Shown in pieces: positions 42,298 to 51,307 of a DNA stretch of 57,873 nt; position 1 is the first letter of the stretch; each line of letters starts with the position of its first letter. Under the pieces are notes generated by a model, which worked only from the letters and a program-made list of their open reading frames with translations, was not told the origin of the DNA and made no database searches. Origin of the DNA: Azospirillaceae bacterium (lineage in GTDB: Bacteria > Pseudomonadota > Alphaproteobacteria > Azospirillales > Azospirillaceae); assembly GCA_028277115.1 (NCBI GenBank), contig JANQHG010000173.1, forward strand, positions 1 to 57,873, in the 5' to 3' direction. The translations under genes and the position numbers were made by a program.

Positions 42298-43428
42298 ATG
42301 ATGCCCTTCGTCGACTTGAATTCACAGTATCAACGCCTGAAACCGCTGATCGCGTCTCGAATTCAAGACGTGATCGACCGGGCCGACTTCATCATGGGCG
42401 CCGAGGTCGCGGCGCTCGAGGACCGATTGGCCGCGTTTTGCGGTGCCGGCCATGCGGTCGGCGTGGCGAGCGGCACCGATGCGCTGCTGGCGGCGCTGAT
42501 CGCCGAAGGGGTCGGCCGGGGCGACGCGGTGTTGGTGCCGGCGCTGACCTTCACGGCGACCGCCGAGGTGGTGGTGCTGCTGGGCGCGACGCCGGTGTTC
42601 GTCGATATCGAACCGGCCGGCTGCACGCTCGATCCGGCGGCCTTGGCGCGGCGGCTCGAGACGTTGCCGCAGGGGCTGCGGCCGCGCGTCGTGATCGCGG
42701 TCGACCTCTACGGCATGCCGGCCGACTATGACGCGATCGGCGCGGTCGCGGCGCGGTTCGGCTGCCTGGTGCTGGCCGATGCGGCGCAGAGCTTCGGCGC
42801 CACCTATCGCGGCCGGGCGGTCGGCACCCTGGCGCCGGTCACCGCGACCAGTTTCTTTCCGGCCAAACCGCTCGGCTGCTATGGCGACGGCGGCGCGCTG
42901 TTGACCGACGACGACGAGCGGGCCCGGCTCTATCGGTCGATCCGGGCCCATGGTCGCGGCGACCACAAGTACGATATCGTCCGGGTCGGGCTGAACGCGC
43001 GCCTCGACACGCTCCAGGCCGCGGTGTTGCTGGCCAAGCTGACGGTGTTCGAGGACGAACTGGCGACCCGCGACCGGCTGGCCGCGCGCTACCAACGCGC
43101 GTTGACGCCGCTCGTCGCGTCGGGGCTGAGCCTGCCGCCGCAACCGGCCGGCGGTCGGTCCACCTGGGCCCAATACTCGATCCGCCATCACCGGCGCGAC
43201 GCGATCGCTGCCCGGCTTCGCGACCGCGGCATCCCGACCGGCGTCTACTACCCGGCGCCGATGCATCTGCAGCCGGCCTACCGGCACTTCGGCGACGGCC
43301 CCGGCTCGCTGCCGGTCGCCGAGACGGTTGCCCGGACCACCCTCAGCCTGCCGATCCACGCCTATCTCCCCGAAGACGCGGTCGATCGGGTCGCCGCGAC
43401 GGTGGCCGAGGCGATCGCCGGCGGGTGA
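42298..43428 (+). CDS. wlbC: DegT-family aminotransferase, WlbC/WbpE-like (UDP-3-keto-GlcNAcA 3-aminotransferase)
   Basis: 376 aa; ATG 42301 is the alternative start. MPFVDLNSQYQRLKPLIASRIQDVID opens as in WbpE. SGTDALLAALIAEGVGRGDAV, LADAAQSFGATYRGR (D161) and TSFFPAKPLGCYGDGG with the PLP lysine K190 are diagnostic. RTTLSLPIHAYLPEDAVDRV ends the protein. This enzyme uses glutamate to aminate the 3-keto intermediate made by the WlbA-like enzyme, which is divergently coded 172 bases away. Cytoplasmic PLP enzyme. Confidence 0.93.
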   Translation: MMPFVDLNSQYQRLKPLIASRIQDVIDRADFIMGAEVAALEDRLAAFCGAGHAVGVASGTDALLAALIAEGVGRGDAVLVPALTFTATAEVVVLLGATPVFVDIEPAGCTLDPAALARRLETLPQGLRPRVVIAVDLYGMPADYDAIGAVAARFGCLVLADAAQSFGATYRGRAVGTLAPVTATSFFPAKPLGCYGDGGALLTDDDERARLYRSIRAHGRGDHKYDIVRVGLNARLDTLQAAVLLAKLTVFEDELATRDRLAARYQRALTPLVASGLSLPPQPAGGRSTWAQYSIRHHRRDAIAARLRDRGIPTGVYYPAPMHLQPAYRHFGDGPGSLPVAETVARTTLSLPIHAYLPEDAVDRVAATVAEAIAGG

Positions 43429-43445
43429 CACCGCCCGGCCCCGGG

Positions 43446-44066
43446 TCACGGCACCGCCTCCAGCCGATCGGGCCCGGTTTCGCGGTAGCGCCGGCCCTCG
43501 AACGGGCAGACCAGGTCGGGGCCGAGACGCAGGCCGGCGTGGCTCATCCAGCCGATCCGGCGCGCCGGCACCCCGGCGACCAGCGCATGGGCGGCGACCG
43601 GGCGGGTGACCACCGCGCCCGCGGCGACGAAGCAGTAGGCCCCGAGCTCGACCCCGCAGACGATCGTAGCATTGGCGCCGATGGTCGCGCCGCGCCGGAC
43701 CAGGGTCGCCCGGAACTCGGTCTTGCGCTCGATCTCCGCGCGCGGGTTGACGACATTGGTGAAGACGCACGACGGGCCGCAGAACACGCCGTCTTCCAGC
43801 GTCACGCCGGTGTAGAGGCTGACGTTGTTCTGGATCTTGCACCGGTCGCCGATCACGACGCCCGAGCCGACCATGACGTTCTGGCCGAGCACGCAGTCGC
43901 AACCGATCCGCGCGTGCGGCAGGACGTGGCAGAAGTGCCAGATGCGCGTGCCCGCGCCGATCTCGACCGGGGGATCGACATAGGCGCTCGGGTGGATTTG
44001 CGGCGCCCGGCCGGTGCCGCGTCCGGGCCGACCCGATCTCAGCCGTGAGACCAACTGCGCCAACAT
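43446..44066 (-). CDS. wlbB: UDP-3-amino-sugar N-acetyltransferase, WlbB/WbpD-like
   Basis: 206 aa from ATG 44066 behind [78 protein letters not shown] and [31 protein letters not shown] are left-handed beta-helix turns. The IWHF and KIQNNVS segments with [10 protein letters not shown] are typical of WbpD/WlbB, which acetylate the 3-amino group of the UDP-uronic acid. A basic N-terminal extension of about 20 residues is extra. The start is 32 bases after the end of the deacetylase-sulfotransferase gene, so the two share an operon. Confidence 0.9.
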   Translation of the reverse strand: MLAQLVSRLRSGRPGRGTGRAPQIHPSAYVDPPVEIGAGTRIWHFCHVLPHARIGCDCVLGQNVMVGSGVVIGDRCKIQNNVSLYTGVTLEDGVFCGPSCVFTNVVNPRAEIERKTEFRATLVRRGATIGANATIVCGVELGAYCFVAAGAVVTRPVAAHALVAGVPARRIGWMSHAGLRLGPDLVCPFEGRRYRETGPDRLEAVP

Positions 44067-44097
44067 CGCGCGCTCCTCGTCAACGCGGGGGGCCGGA

Positions 44098-45984
44098 TCA
44101 GGCCGGGTACCCGTAGCGGTGCAGCAACGGTGCCAGCGGCGTGGTTATCCGCGCGATCGTCTCGGGATCAAGCGCGTCGGCGTGGCGGCCGACCCGGTCG
44201 GTGTCGATCGGGCGGCGCAGGCGTGCTTGCGCCCGGTCGGGCTGGCCGAACACCGCCAGATCGTCGCGCCGGCAGAACTCCAGCATGCCGGGATCGGGGT
44301 CGATGCCGACGAACGCGGTCAAGCGGGCCGCGACCGCGGCCGGATCGGCGGCCAAATCCTCGTAGCGGACGATCAGCGGCGCCGCCTCGACGGTCGGATC
44401 GGCCAGGGCCGGGCTGGCGTAGAGTGCGGCCCAGCGCTGCGCGAACGCCGAGGCCGAGCCGGACCACCAGCCGAGGTCGATCAGGCTCGCAAAGACGTCG
44501 CGCGGGTCGCGCACCAGGCAGACGATCCGGGCCCCGGGCCACAGCCGGCGCGTCGTCTCCGGCGCGCCGGCGATCGGGTCGCCGGCGCGGTCGGCGGCGT
44601 GGATCGGGAACCCCGACCGGCTGCCCCATCGGCGTTTGCGCGCCGTCATCATCTTGAATCGGCCCAGCCGTTCGACCAAGTCCCGGCGCGCCTCGGGCGT
44701 GTCGAGCCCCTGGCCGGCGGCGGCATGTTGGCGCAGCAGGCAGGCGAGGTCCGCCCGGTCGATGCCGCTGCGCCACAAGGTCCGCACCAGATAGCCCAAT
44801 GCCGGTTCCACCGCCGCCGCCGCGTCCGGCGCATCGGCCGCCCCGATCGCCTCGGCGATCGCCGCCACGCGCGCGCCGTCGAGCGCCGCCATCGCCGGGC
44901 GCAGCCGGTGCTCGGCGGCGTCATAGAGCATCGCCACCGCCGGATGCGCCTCGAGCATGGTGAGCAGCAAGGTGGTGCCCGAGCGGGCGAAGCCGTGCAC
45001 CATCACCGGCGGCCCGTCGGCGACCGCCAAGCGGTCGAACGGGGTCCGGGCGAGCCGAAACGGCCGGGCCGCCGGAGCCGGCGGGGCCCGGGCGATGTCG
45101 GCCAAGTGCCAGGCGACCCCGACTCCGCCCGCGCGGGCGAGCCGATCGACCGCCCGGTACCAAGGCGCGTCGGCGAGCCGGGGCGTGCCGGTCCAGTCGT
45201 CGCCGTAGTATTGGGGATGGATCAGCACACGATAGCGCCGCCCGGGCCGCAACGAGCGCAGGAACGCCGCCAGGTCGAACGCCTCGGCCGGCCGGGCCGC
45301 CGCCGCCGCGCTGCGCGGGATCAGGCCGCCGTCGGAAAAGGCGCCGTCCAGCCGCGGCGAGCGGGGGTTGTAGACGCAGCGCAATCCCTCGCCGAAGACT
45401 GCCGACCAGTCGATCGCCTGGTTGTTTTCGCCCCCCGGGCCAGGCACGCCGCCGTGGGGCACATAAAAGCGCAGCGGAAAATGGCGGCCGAGCGCGCGCA
45501 CGTCCTCGACCGCCAAGCGCGCGGCGCGGTCCGGATCATAAAGCGCCGCCTGCATCGCGTTGACGTGGTAGCCGAAGACGAACCCGAACGCCCGGTGCAA
45601 GTGGCCGAAATAGTCGTGCGGAATGTCATAGGGCAACCCGACCGCCCGGCCGGCCGCGGCTGCCGGTTCATCGACATGGCGGTGGAACAAGAACACGCTC
45701 GACCTCAGGCCGAGCCGTTCTTCGGCGCGCAACAGGGCGACCGTGCGCTCGGGCGCGTCGTCGACATCGTGCTGCAGCAAAAGGTAGATCTTGTCGGGGT
45801 CCCGGCTGCCGTCGGCCAGTTGCGCCTGCCAGGCGCGTCGTTCGTCTGGGTAGCTCGCCTTGCCGTCGTGATCCGCGCCCCAGGGCAGATCGTCATAGGT
45901 CAGGGTCTCGAACAAATCCCGATTGGCCGCCAGGCAGTCGAGAAAGCCCTCAAGCCAGGCAAAGGGGATCACGGGCTGGTGCAA
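44098..45984 (-). CDS. Deacetylase-like / sulfotransferase fusion protein
   Basis: 628 aa from TTG 45984, with GGAGAGG just upstream; no better start is seen. Residues about 60-320 are a NodB-like domain: [19 protein letters not shown] holds the D-x-D metal site (D73, D75), then [13 protein letters not shown] and [14 protein letters not shown]. Residues about 325-628 are a sulfotransferase: [22 protein letters not shown] (5'-phosphosulfate loop about 329) and [21 protein letters not shown] (3'-phosphate site about 490). An N-deacetylase joined to a sulfotransferase in one chain recalls the logic of eukaryotic heparan N-deacetylase/N-sulfotransferase, though homology is not claimed. Both halves have their main motifs. 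Confidence 0.8.
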   Translation of the reverse strand: MHQPVIPFAWLEGFLDCLAANRDLFETLTYDDLPWGADHDGKASYPDERRAWQAQLADGSRDPDKIYLLLQHDVDDAPERTVALLRAEERLGLRSSVFLFHRHVDEPAAAAGRAVGLPYDIPHDYFGHLHRAFGFVFGYHVNAMQAALYDPDRAARLAVEDVRALGRHFPLRFYVPHGGVPGPGGENNQAIDWSAVFGEGLRCVYNPRSPRLDGAFSDGGLIPRSAAAAARPAEAFDLAAFLRSLRPGRRYRVLIHPQYYGDDWTGTPRLADAPWYRAVDRLARAGGVGVAWHLADIARAPPAPAARPFRLARTPFDRLAVADGPPVMVHGFARSGTTLLLTMLEAHPAVAMLYDAAEHRLRPAMAALDGARVAAIAEAIGAADAPDAAAAVEPALGYLVRTLWRSGIDRADLACLLRQHAAAGQGLDTPEARRDLVERLGRFKMMTARKRRWGSRSGFPIHAADRAGDPIAGAPETTRRLWPGARIVCLVRDPRDVFASLIDLGWWSGSASAFAQRWAALYASPALADPTVEAAPLIVRYEDLAADPAAVAARLTAFVGIDPDPGMLEFCRRDDLAVFGQPDRAQARLRRPIDTDRVGRHADALDPETIARITTPLAPLLHRYGYPA

Positions 45985-46185
45985 GGGCCTCTCCGCGGTC
46001 GCCGGCTGATCGCACCCGCGCGGGCGCTCGATTGAGGGGGCCGTCGGGCGCGACGCTACACGGCGCCGGCCCCGGCTGTCACGCCCCGGCAGCGGCCACG
46101 CCGTTTAGCGGCTGGTCGGTCGTGGGGTCGCATGTTACTGATCCGGGGCAAAGCGGGACCTCGAGGGCACGAGGCGGGGACGACC

Positions 46186-47496
46186 ATGACGGCCGAGGAC
46201 GACAGCGTGACCGAGATCGATGTCGAGGCATGGCGCCAGCGGATCCGCCAGGACACCTTCGCCCGCTACCATGTCAGCATGGGCCAGGCGATCCGGTCGC
46301 TCGAGCAAAATCTGCCGGTCGCGATCGAGCACTTTCAGCGCGCGATCGCGATCGATGCCGGCAATTTGGCTGCCCATTTACATCTGATCACAGCGTTGAG
46401 CGAGGCCGGCCGGGCCGACGAGGCGGAGGCCGCACGCGCGGCGGCGCGCACCGTCGATCCCGACTACGAGACCGGCGGCCTGCGCCGGATCGCGCTCGAC
46501 GCGCTGGAGCACTTCGATTACGAGGAAGCGGCCGGCGCCTTCGCCGAAATCCAGCGGCGCGCGCCCGACCCGGCTTATTCGGTCTACCGGTTTATCCTTC
46601 GATTGCTGATGGCGGAGGAGGTCGCAGTCGAGGACTATAAGGAGGTCTTCGACTCATTGCCAGCGATCCCTGATGAAGTAAATGACATCATTTTTCCGTT
46701 TTTCGAGCAATTCGCTGAGTGTTTTTATTTGGATGAGCGTCTGGAATTGGCGAGGCTGTGCTATCAATATTTGGCCTCCAATGATCCTGGAAACTACGGC
46801 GCTCTAATTCGACTCGGCGGTACCTCTCTCCTGTTGGGCGAGGTTGGAGATGCAGTCCGTATCGCCCGGCTCGGCCACGCCTTACGGCCTGATGTCAAAG
46901 ACAACAACGCGATCTGGCTCGAAATACTGTCGCTGGAGGTCGGTGGCTCGACCGCCGAGGCTGAACCAACCATTAAATCGATCGTCGCGGTCACCCCCGA
47001 GTCTTCGGATGGATACTGTTTGTTGGCAAAAAACTATCGTCTTCAGGGGCGCCAGTGTGAGGCCGAGGTGCAATTCAGTCGCGCCGATGTATTGTCATCA
47101 TACTCGAACTCAAGTTATTGGCTTGCCGTCACTTGCATGGCCAGGTTCGTGCACGACAGCCCGGCTGAGATTCGCCATCGGCTCGACCGGCACCGGGCCG
47201 CTGAAGCGCGTCCGACCGAGCCGTCGCCGACGATGCGGGTGATCTACGGCATGACCAGTTTGGTCACGGGGGATCCGGCGGGCGCGGAGGCGGATTTTCG
47301 CGATGCACTCGGACGACAGAAGGTCTCGATCGATTTCTTCCGGCCCGCCGCGCGGCTCGGTCTGCGCGCCAGCCTGATCGCCCAGGGGCGCACGGACGAG
47401 GCAGAAGCGATCAGGCGGCGCCATCCTTACGAAGACGGTCACTGGAAGCGGTTCCTGACCGGTCTGGTGCCGGCTCTTTCGGGTCCGGGGGTGTGA
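46186..47496 (+). CDS. TPR-like repeat protein of unknown function
   Basis: 436 aa from ATG 46186; ATG 46132 would add 18 unlikely residues. Helix pairs of the TPR type recur: RSLEQNLPVAIEHFQRAIAIDAGNLAAHLHLI, ALEHFDYEEAAGAFAEIQRRAPD, RLGGTSLLLGEVGDAVRIARLGHAL and MTSLVTGDPAGAEADFRDALG. No catalytic motif is visible. The middle (46600-47150) is AT-rich compared with both ends, so the gene may be a recombinant. It may scaffold a glycosylation complex. The last 86 bases overlap the end of the convergent epimerase gene. Confidence 0.75.
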   Translation: MTAEDDSVTEIDVEAWRQRIRQDTFARYHVSMGQAIRSLEQNLPVAIEHFQRAIAIDAGNLAAHLHLITALSEAGRADEAEAARAAARTVDPDYETGGLRRIALDALEHFDYEEAAGAFAEIQRRAPDPAYSVYRFILRLLMAEEVAVEDYKEVFDSLPAIPDEVNDIIFPFFEQFAECFYLDERLELARLCYQYLASNDPGNYGALIRLGGTSLLLGEVGDAVRIARLGHALRPDVKDNNAIWLEILSLEVGGSTAEAEPTIKSIVAVTPESSDGYCLLAKNYRLQGRQCEAEVQFSRADVLSSYSNSSYWLAVTCMARFVHDSPAEIRHRLDRHRAAEARPTEPSPTMRVIYGMTSLVTGDPAGAEADFRDALGRQKVSIDFFRPAARLGLRASLIAQGRTDEAEAIRRRHPYEDGHWKRFLTGLVPALSGPGV

Positions 47497-48550
47497 CCGG
47501 CCCGCGGTCGGCCGCGGCCGCGAGCAGGGCGACGATCTTGTCGGCCGTCCGGCCGTCTCCGAACGCGTCGATCGGGCGGCGCGGTGCGAACGCCGGGCCG
47601 CGCCACAGCCGGTTCCAGCCGGCTTCGACCAGTTCGCCCCACTCGGTCTCGTCGCGCAGGGTGATGCACGGCACCCGGTGGAAGTAGGCTTCCTTTTGCA
47701 GGCCGCCGGAATCGGTCAGCACCAGCTCGGCGTCGGCGACCAGCCGCTGCATGTCGAGGAAGCCGAGCGGCTCGGTCACGATCAGCCCGTCCACGCTTGC
47801 GCGGTGGGTCTGGAGCGCCTTGCGGGTCCGCGGGTGGAGCGGCAGCACCATCGGGCGGTCCCGCGCCGCCTCGCGCAGATAGCCGACCACCGCCTCCAGA
47901 GCCTGGCGGCTGTCGGTGTTCTCCTGGCGGTGGACCGTCGCCACGGCATAGCCCTTGGGCGCGAGGCCGAGACGGTCGAGGATGCGCGAGCTTGCCCGGG
48001 CCGCCGCCGCGGCGTGGCGGACGGCATCGTACATGACGTCGCCGACGACATGGACGCCGGCGACGATGCCCTCACGCGCGAGGTTGGCGGTCGCGCTGGC
48101 GACCGGGCACAACAAGAGCGTGCTCAGATGGTCGACCAGGACCCGGTTGATCTCTTCCGGCATCCGGCGGTTGAAGGAGCGCAGCCCGGCCTCGACATGG
48201 GCGACCGGGATGTCGAGCTTGGCGGCGGCGAGGGCGCCGGCGAGCGTCGAATTGGTGTCGCCCAGCACCACCATCCAGTCCGGCGGCTGGTCGAGGCACA
48301 GCCGCTCGACCCCGGCGATCATCGCCCCGGTCATGGCGCCGTGGCTGCCGCCGCCGACGCCGAGCCGATGCTGTGGTTCGGGGAGGTCCAATTCCCGAAA
48401 GAACACGTCCGACATCTCGGGGTCGTAATGTTGCCCGGTGTGAACCAAGACCGAGTGGAAGCGCCGATCGGCGGCCAGCGCCCGGCACAGCGGCGCCGCC
48501 TTGATGAACTGGGGCCGCGCCCCGACCACGGTCATGATGCGCACGGGCAT
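47411..48550 (-). CDS. wbpI: Non-hydrolysing UDP-sugar 2-epimerase, WbpI/WecB family
   Basis: 379 aa from ATG 48550, with GAGG nine bases upstream. RIMTVVGARPQFIKAAPLCRAL, HTGQHYDPEMSDVFFRELDLPEP and GVGGGSHGAMTGAMIAGVERL open the fold. VLGDTNSTLAGALAAAKLDIPVAHVEAGLRSFNRRMPEE is the catalytic region with D, E and H. TDSGGLQKEAYFHRVPCITLRDETEW is the UDP site. The SFNRRMPEEINRVL form and context favour WbpI (2-epimerisation of UDP-GlcNAc3NAcA to the mannuronate) over plain WecB. Its C-terminal tail overlaps the TPR gene by 86 bases. Confidence 0.88.
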   Translation of the reverse strand: MPVRIMTVVGARPQFIKAAPLCRALAADRRFHSVLVHTGQHYDPEMSDVFFRELDLPEPQHRLGVGGGSHGAMTGAMIAGVERLCLDQPPDWMVVLGDTNSTLAGALAAAKLDIPVAHVEAGLRSFNRRMPEEINRVLVDHLSTLLLCPVASATANLAREGIVAGVHVVGDVMYDAVRHAAAAARASSRILDRLGLAPKGYAVATVHRQENTDSRQALEAVVGYLREAARDRPMVLPLHPRTRKALQTHRASVDGLIVTEPLGFLDMQRLVADAELVLTDSGGLQKEAYFHRVPCITLRDETEWGELVEAGWNRLWRGPAFAPRRPIDAFGDGRTADKIVALLAAAADRGPVTPPDPKEPAPDRSGTASSDRLRKDGAA

Positions 48551-48688
48551 TGTTTCGCGACCTCTCCCAAGCCGAGCGGACGGCGGCCCGCCCCGGCTTG
48601 TCACCGGGGGGCGTGCCGACGTATCGTTCGCAACGGTGTCGCCCCCGACCACGGGTCAACGCGACCGGGCCCGGCAAGGACCGACGGC

Positions 48689-49753
48689 ATGGGCAAGGTC
48701 TACAGCAATCTCAAATTCCTTGGACATCCCGAACAGCTTGCCGCGCTCCGCGCCGGCGGCCTGGCGGCGCCGGTCCATGTCCGGGTCAAACCGATCAACC
48801 GGTGCAACCACGCGTGCTGGTACTGCGCCTACCGCGCCGACGGGCTTCAACTCGGCAACGAGATGGACGAGCACGACCGGCTCGACCGCACGCAGCTGCT
48901 CGACCTTGCCGACGATCTGATCGCGATCGGGGTGCGCGCCGTGACCTTCTCCGGCGGCGGCGAACCGCTGCTCCATCGCGACCTGCCCGAGGTGGTGCGC
49001 CGGCTGCGCGAGGGCGGGATCCGGGTCGCCGCGCTGACCAACGGCGCCAACTTGCAAGGCGCGATGGCCGAGGCGTTCGCCCGCTACGGCTCCTGGGTCC
49101 GGGTCTCGATCGACGCCTGGGATGACGACAGCTATGCCGAGGCGCGGGGCATCCGGCCCGGCGCGTTTACGCGCCTGATCGACAATCTGCGCGCCTTTGC
49201 GGCGCGCCGGTCGGGCTGCATGCTCGGTGTCAGCCTGATCATCACCGAGGCCAACCACCGCCATATCGCCGAGACCTGTGCCCTTCTAAAGGAGGTTGGG
49301 GTCGATCATGTCAAGCTGTCGGCCGCCGTGGTCGCCAACGAGGTCGCGGCCAACAACGCCTATCACCGGCGGTTCGCCGACGCGGTGCGCGCCGAGATCG
49401 AGCGCGCGCGGCGCTGGCAAGACCGCGGGTTCGAGGTGATCGACCACTATCACGAGCTGGAAGAGCGGTTCGAGAAACCGTACCGCTCGTGCCCGTTCCT
49501 GCAATATCTGACCGTGGTCGGTGCCGACGGCTGCGTCTACAGCTGCCAGGACAAGGCTTACACCGGGGCCGGCCGGCTGGGTCGGTTCCTCGACACCGGT
49601 TTCCGGGCGTTCTGGTTCTCCGATCACAACCGCCGGCGGCTCGCGCGCCTGGACCCGTCGCGCGACTGCCGGCACCATTGCGTGGCGCATCAGAAAAACC
49701 TGGTGCTGCACGAGATCCTCGGGCTCGACCCCGACCATGGCTGCTTCGTCTGA
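48689..49753 (+). CDS. Radical SAM protein with SPASM-like C-terminus
   Basis: 354 aa from ATG 48689, with AAGGA nine bases upstream; the frame is open for 1 kb upstream only as a shadow of the epimerase gene. VKPINRCNHACWYCAYRAD has the CxxxCxxC motif (Cys 39, 43 and 46). VTFSGGGEPLLHRDLPEVV and VRVSIDAWDDDSYAEARG are the SAM-binding motifs. RSCPFLQYLTVVGADGCVYSCQDKAYTG and CRHHCVAHQKN provide further cysteines for an auxiliary cluster. SPASM proteins oxidise peptides or sugars (for example dehydrogenation or epimerisation). The substrate here is unknown, most likely a glycan component. It heads a rightward methyltransferase-rich operon. Confidence 0.87.
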   Translation: MGKVYSNLKFLGHPEQLAALRAGGLAAPVHVRVKPINRCNHACWYCAYRADGLQLGNEMDEHDRLDRTQLLDLADDLIAIGVRAVTFSGGGEPLLHRDLPEVVRRLREGGIRVAALTNGANLQGAMAEAFARYGSWVRVSIDAWDDDSYAEARGIRPGAFTRLIDNLRAFAARRSGCMLGVSLIITEANHRHIAETCALLKEVGVDHVKLSAAVVANEVAANNAYHRRFADAVRAEIERARRWQDRGFEVIDHYHELEERFEKPYRSCPFLQYLTVVGADGCVYSCQDKAYTGAGRLGRFLDTGFRAFWFSDHNRRRLARLDPSRDCRHHCVAHQKNLVLHEILGLDPDHGCFV

Positions 49754-49777
49754 TCGGCGCGGCGGCGAGGCAACGCC

Positions 49778-50488
49778 ATGCTGACCGACCAGACCGCGAT
49801 CGCGATCGCCGCCAAGGCGCGACAGGCCGGGATCCGGTGCCCCGACCGCAGCCGGGCGCCGTTCCATGCGATCTTTCGCGACTTCCTCGACGAAACGACA
49901 TTCGCTGGGCGCCGGTGTGTCGACCTCGGGCCGGGCCATTTCGACTTCGCCGTGCTGGTGCAGGACCGCGGCGGCATCTCGTTCGGACTGGACCACGATC
50001 CGGCGGTGGTCGCGCTCGGCCGGCATCTCGGCTTCCCGGTCGCCCCGTTCGCGCTGGAAACCTTGCAAGGTCGAGATCGGCTCGCCGCACTCGGGTTTCC
50101 GGACCGGTTCGATGGGGTCTTTTGCAAGTATTCGGTCAACGCCTACTGGTTCCGGGACCCCGAAGCGGTCCGAGACCATGTCCGGGCCCTGTGCGCGCTT
50201 CGAAGCGACGATGGCTGGGGCTGGATCGCCCCTTGGAACGGCGTCAAGTCGGCCGATCTCCCCGGCTATGCCGTCGAGGACGGGCTTAAGCGCGAACTGG
50301 CCGAGGCGCAGATCGCCGCGTTTGTCGAAAACGGCTGGTCGGCATTCGCGCTTACCGAGGCGCAGTGCGAGCGATACGGCGTAAGCGGCGCGACCTTCAA
50401 CCGCCCACTTTTCACCTGCAACCTGGAAGCGACCGACCATCTCGCGCCCATGGCGCCCGGCGCAGCCCGGACGGACGCGATCGGGTGA
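49778..50488 (+). CDS. SAM-dependent methyltransferase (divergent)
   Basis: 236 aa from ATG 49778 with GAGG upstream. CVDLGPGHFDFAVLVQDRG (about 48-66) is an atypical motif I with G-P-G in place of G-x-G-x-G. SFGLDHDPAVVALGRHLGF is the acidic strand, and FDGVFCKYSVNAYWFRDPEAVRDHV the substrate-side loop. The C-terminus, FTLTEAQCERYG-like, is variable. Because motif I is weakened, activity is less certain than for the neighbours. It follows the radical SAM gene by 24 bases. Confidence 0.72.
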   Translation: MLTDQTAIAIAAKARQAGIRCPDRSRAPFHAIFRDFLDETTFAGRRCVDLGPGHFDFAVLVQDRGGISFGLDHDPAVVALGRHLGFPVAPFALETLQGRDRLAALGFPDRFDGVFCKYSVNAYWFRDPEAVRDHVRALCALRSDDGWGWIAPWNGVKSADLPGYAVEDGLKRELAEAQIAAFVENGWSAFALTEAQCERYGVSGATFNRPLFTCNLEATDHLAPMAPGAARTDAIG

Positions 50489-50560
50489 CCGTGCGAGCGT
50501 TTTTTCACCGGCCGGAAAGCCGGGCCTGGGGCGCCGAGCCCGCGGACGATCGGGGCGACC

Positions 50561-51307
50561 ATGGCTTCATCTGCTTCACCTGATACGTCACCCGAGAGCG
50601 CCGCTCTGCGGCATCGCCAAACCCGAGATCCGGTCAACCAGCCGCTGGTCGCGCTCGATCAAGAGGTCGGCCGGGCCCGGCTCGGGCTGATGACCAACCA
50701 GGTCTGGCACGACGATCCCAAACGACTGGTGTTCACTTTGGCGCGCTACAAGTTCGTCGCCAAGATGCTGAGCGGCCTCGGGTCGGCCGTCGAGATCGGC
50801 TGCGGCGACGGGTTCTGCGCCCGCATCGTCGCCCAGGCGGTCGGCCGCCTGACCGTGCTCGACTATGACCCGCTGTTCATTGACGAGCTGAAGGCGGCGA
50901 TGGTGGCGCCGTGGCGATTCGACGCCCTGGTCCACGACATCCTGTCCGGCCCGCCGCCGGGGCGCCATGACGGCGCCTACAGCCTCGACGTGCTGGAGCA
51001 TGTTCCGGCGGACCAGGAGGATCGCTTCCTTCGGCACCTGTGCGCCGGGCTGACCGACCATGGGGTCGCGATCATCGGCATGCCGTCTTTGGAATCACAG
51101 ACCCATGCCTCGCCGCCCAGCCGCCGCGGCCATGTCAACTGCAAGTCCGGACCGGACCTGCGCGCGGTGGTCGGCCGGTATTTCCACAACGTCTTCGTGT
51201 TCTCGATGAATGACGAGGTGGTCCACACCGGCTTCCAGCCGATGGCCCATTACCTGCTCGCCCTGGCCTGCGGCCCGCGGCGTGGCGCGGCGGCGCCCGC
51301 GCCATGA
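50561..51307 (+). CDS. SAM-dependent methyltransferase
   Basis: 248 aa from ATG 50561; MTNQVWHDD at 50690 is a possible later start. AVEIGCGDGFCARIVAQAVG (about 77-96) is motif I, LTVLDYDPLFIDELKAAM the second strand, and HDGAYSLDVLEHVPADQEDRFLRHL motifs II-III. GVAIIGMPSLESQTHASPPSRRGHVNCKSG follows. The stop overlaps the next ATG, so translation is coupled to the reductase-like gene at 51304. Probably modifies a sugar. Confidence 0.82.
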   Translation: MASSASPDTSPESAALRHRQTRDPVNQPLVALDQEVGRARLGLMTNQVWHDDPKRLVFTLARYKFVAKMLSGLGSAVEIGCGDGFCARIVAQAVGRLTVLDYDPLFIDELKAAMVAPWRFDALVHDILSGPPPGRHDGAYSLDVLEHVPADQEDRFLRHLCAGLTDHGVAIIGMPSLESQTHASPPSRRGHVNCKSGPDLRAVVGRYFHNVFVFSMNDEVVHTGFQPMAHYLLALACGPRRGAAAPAP

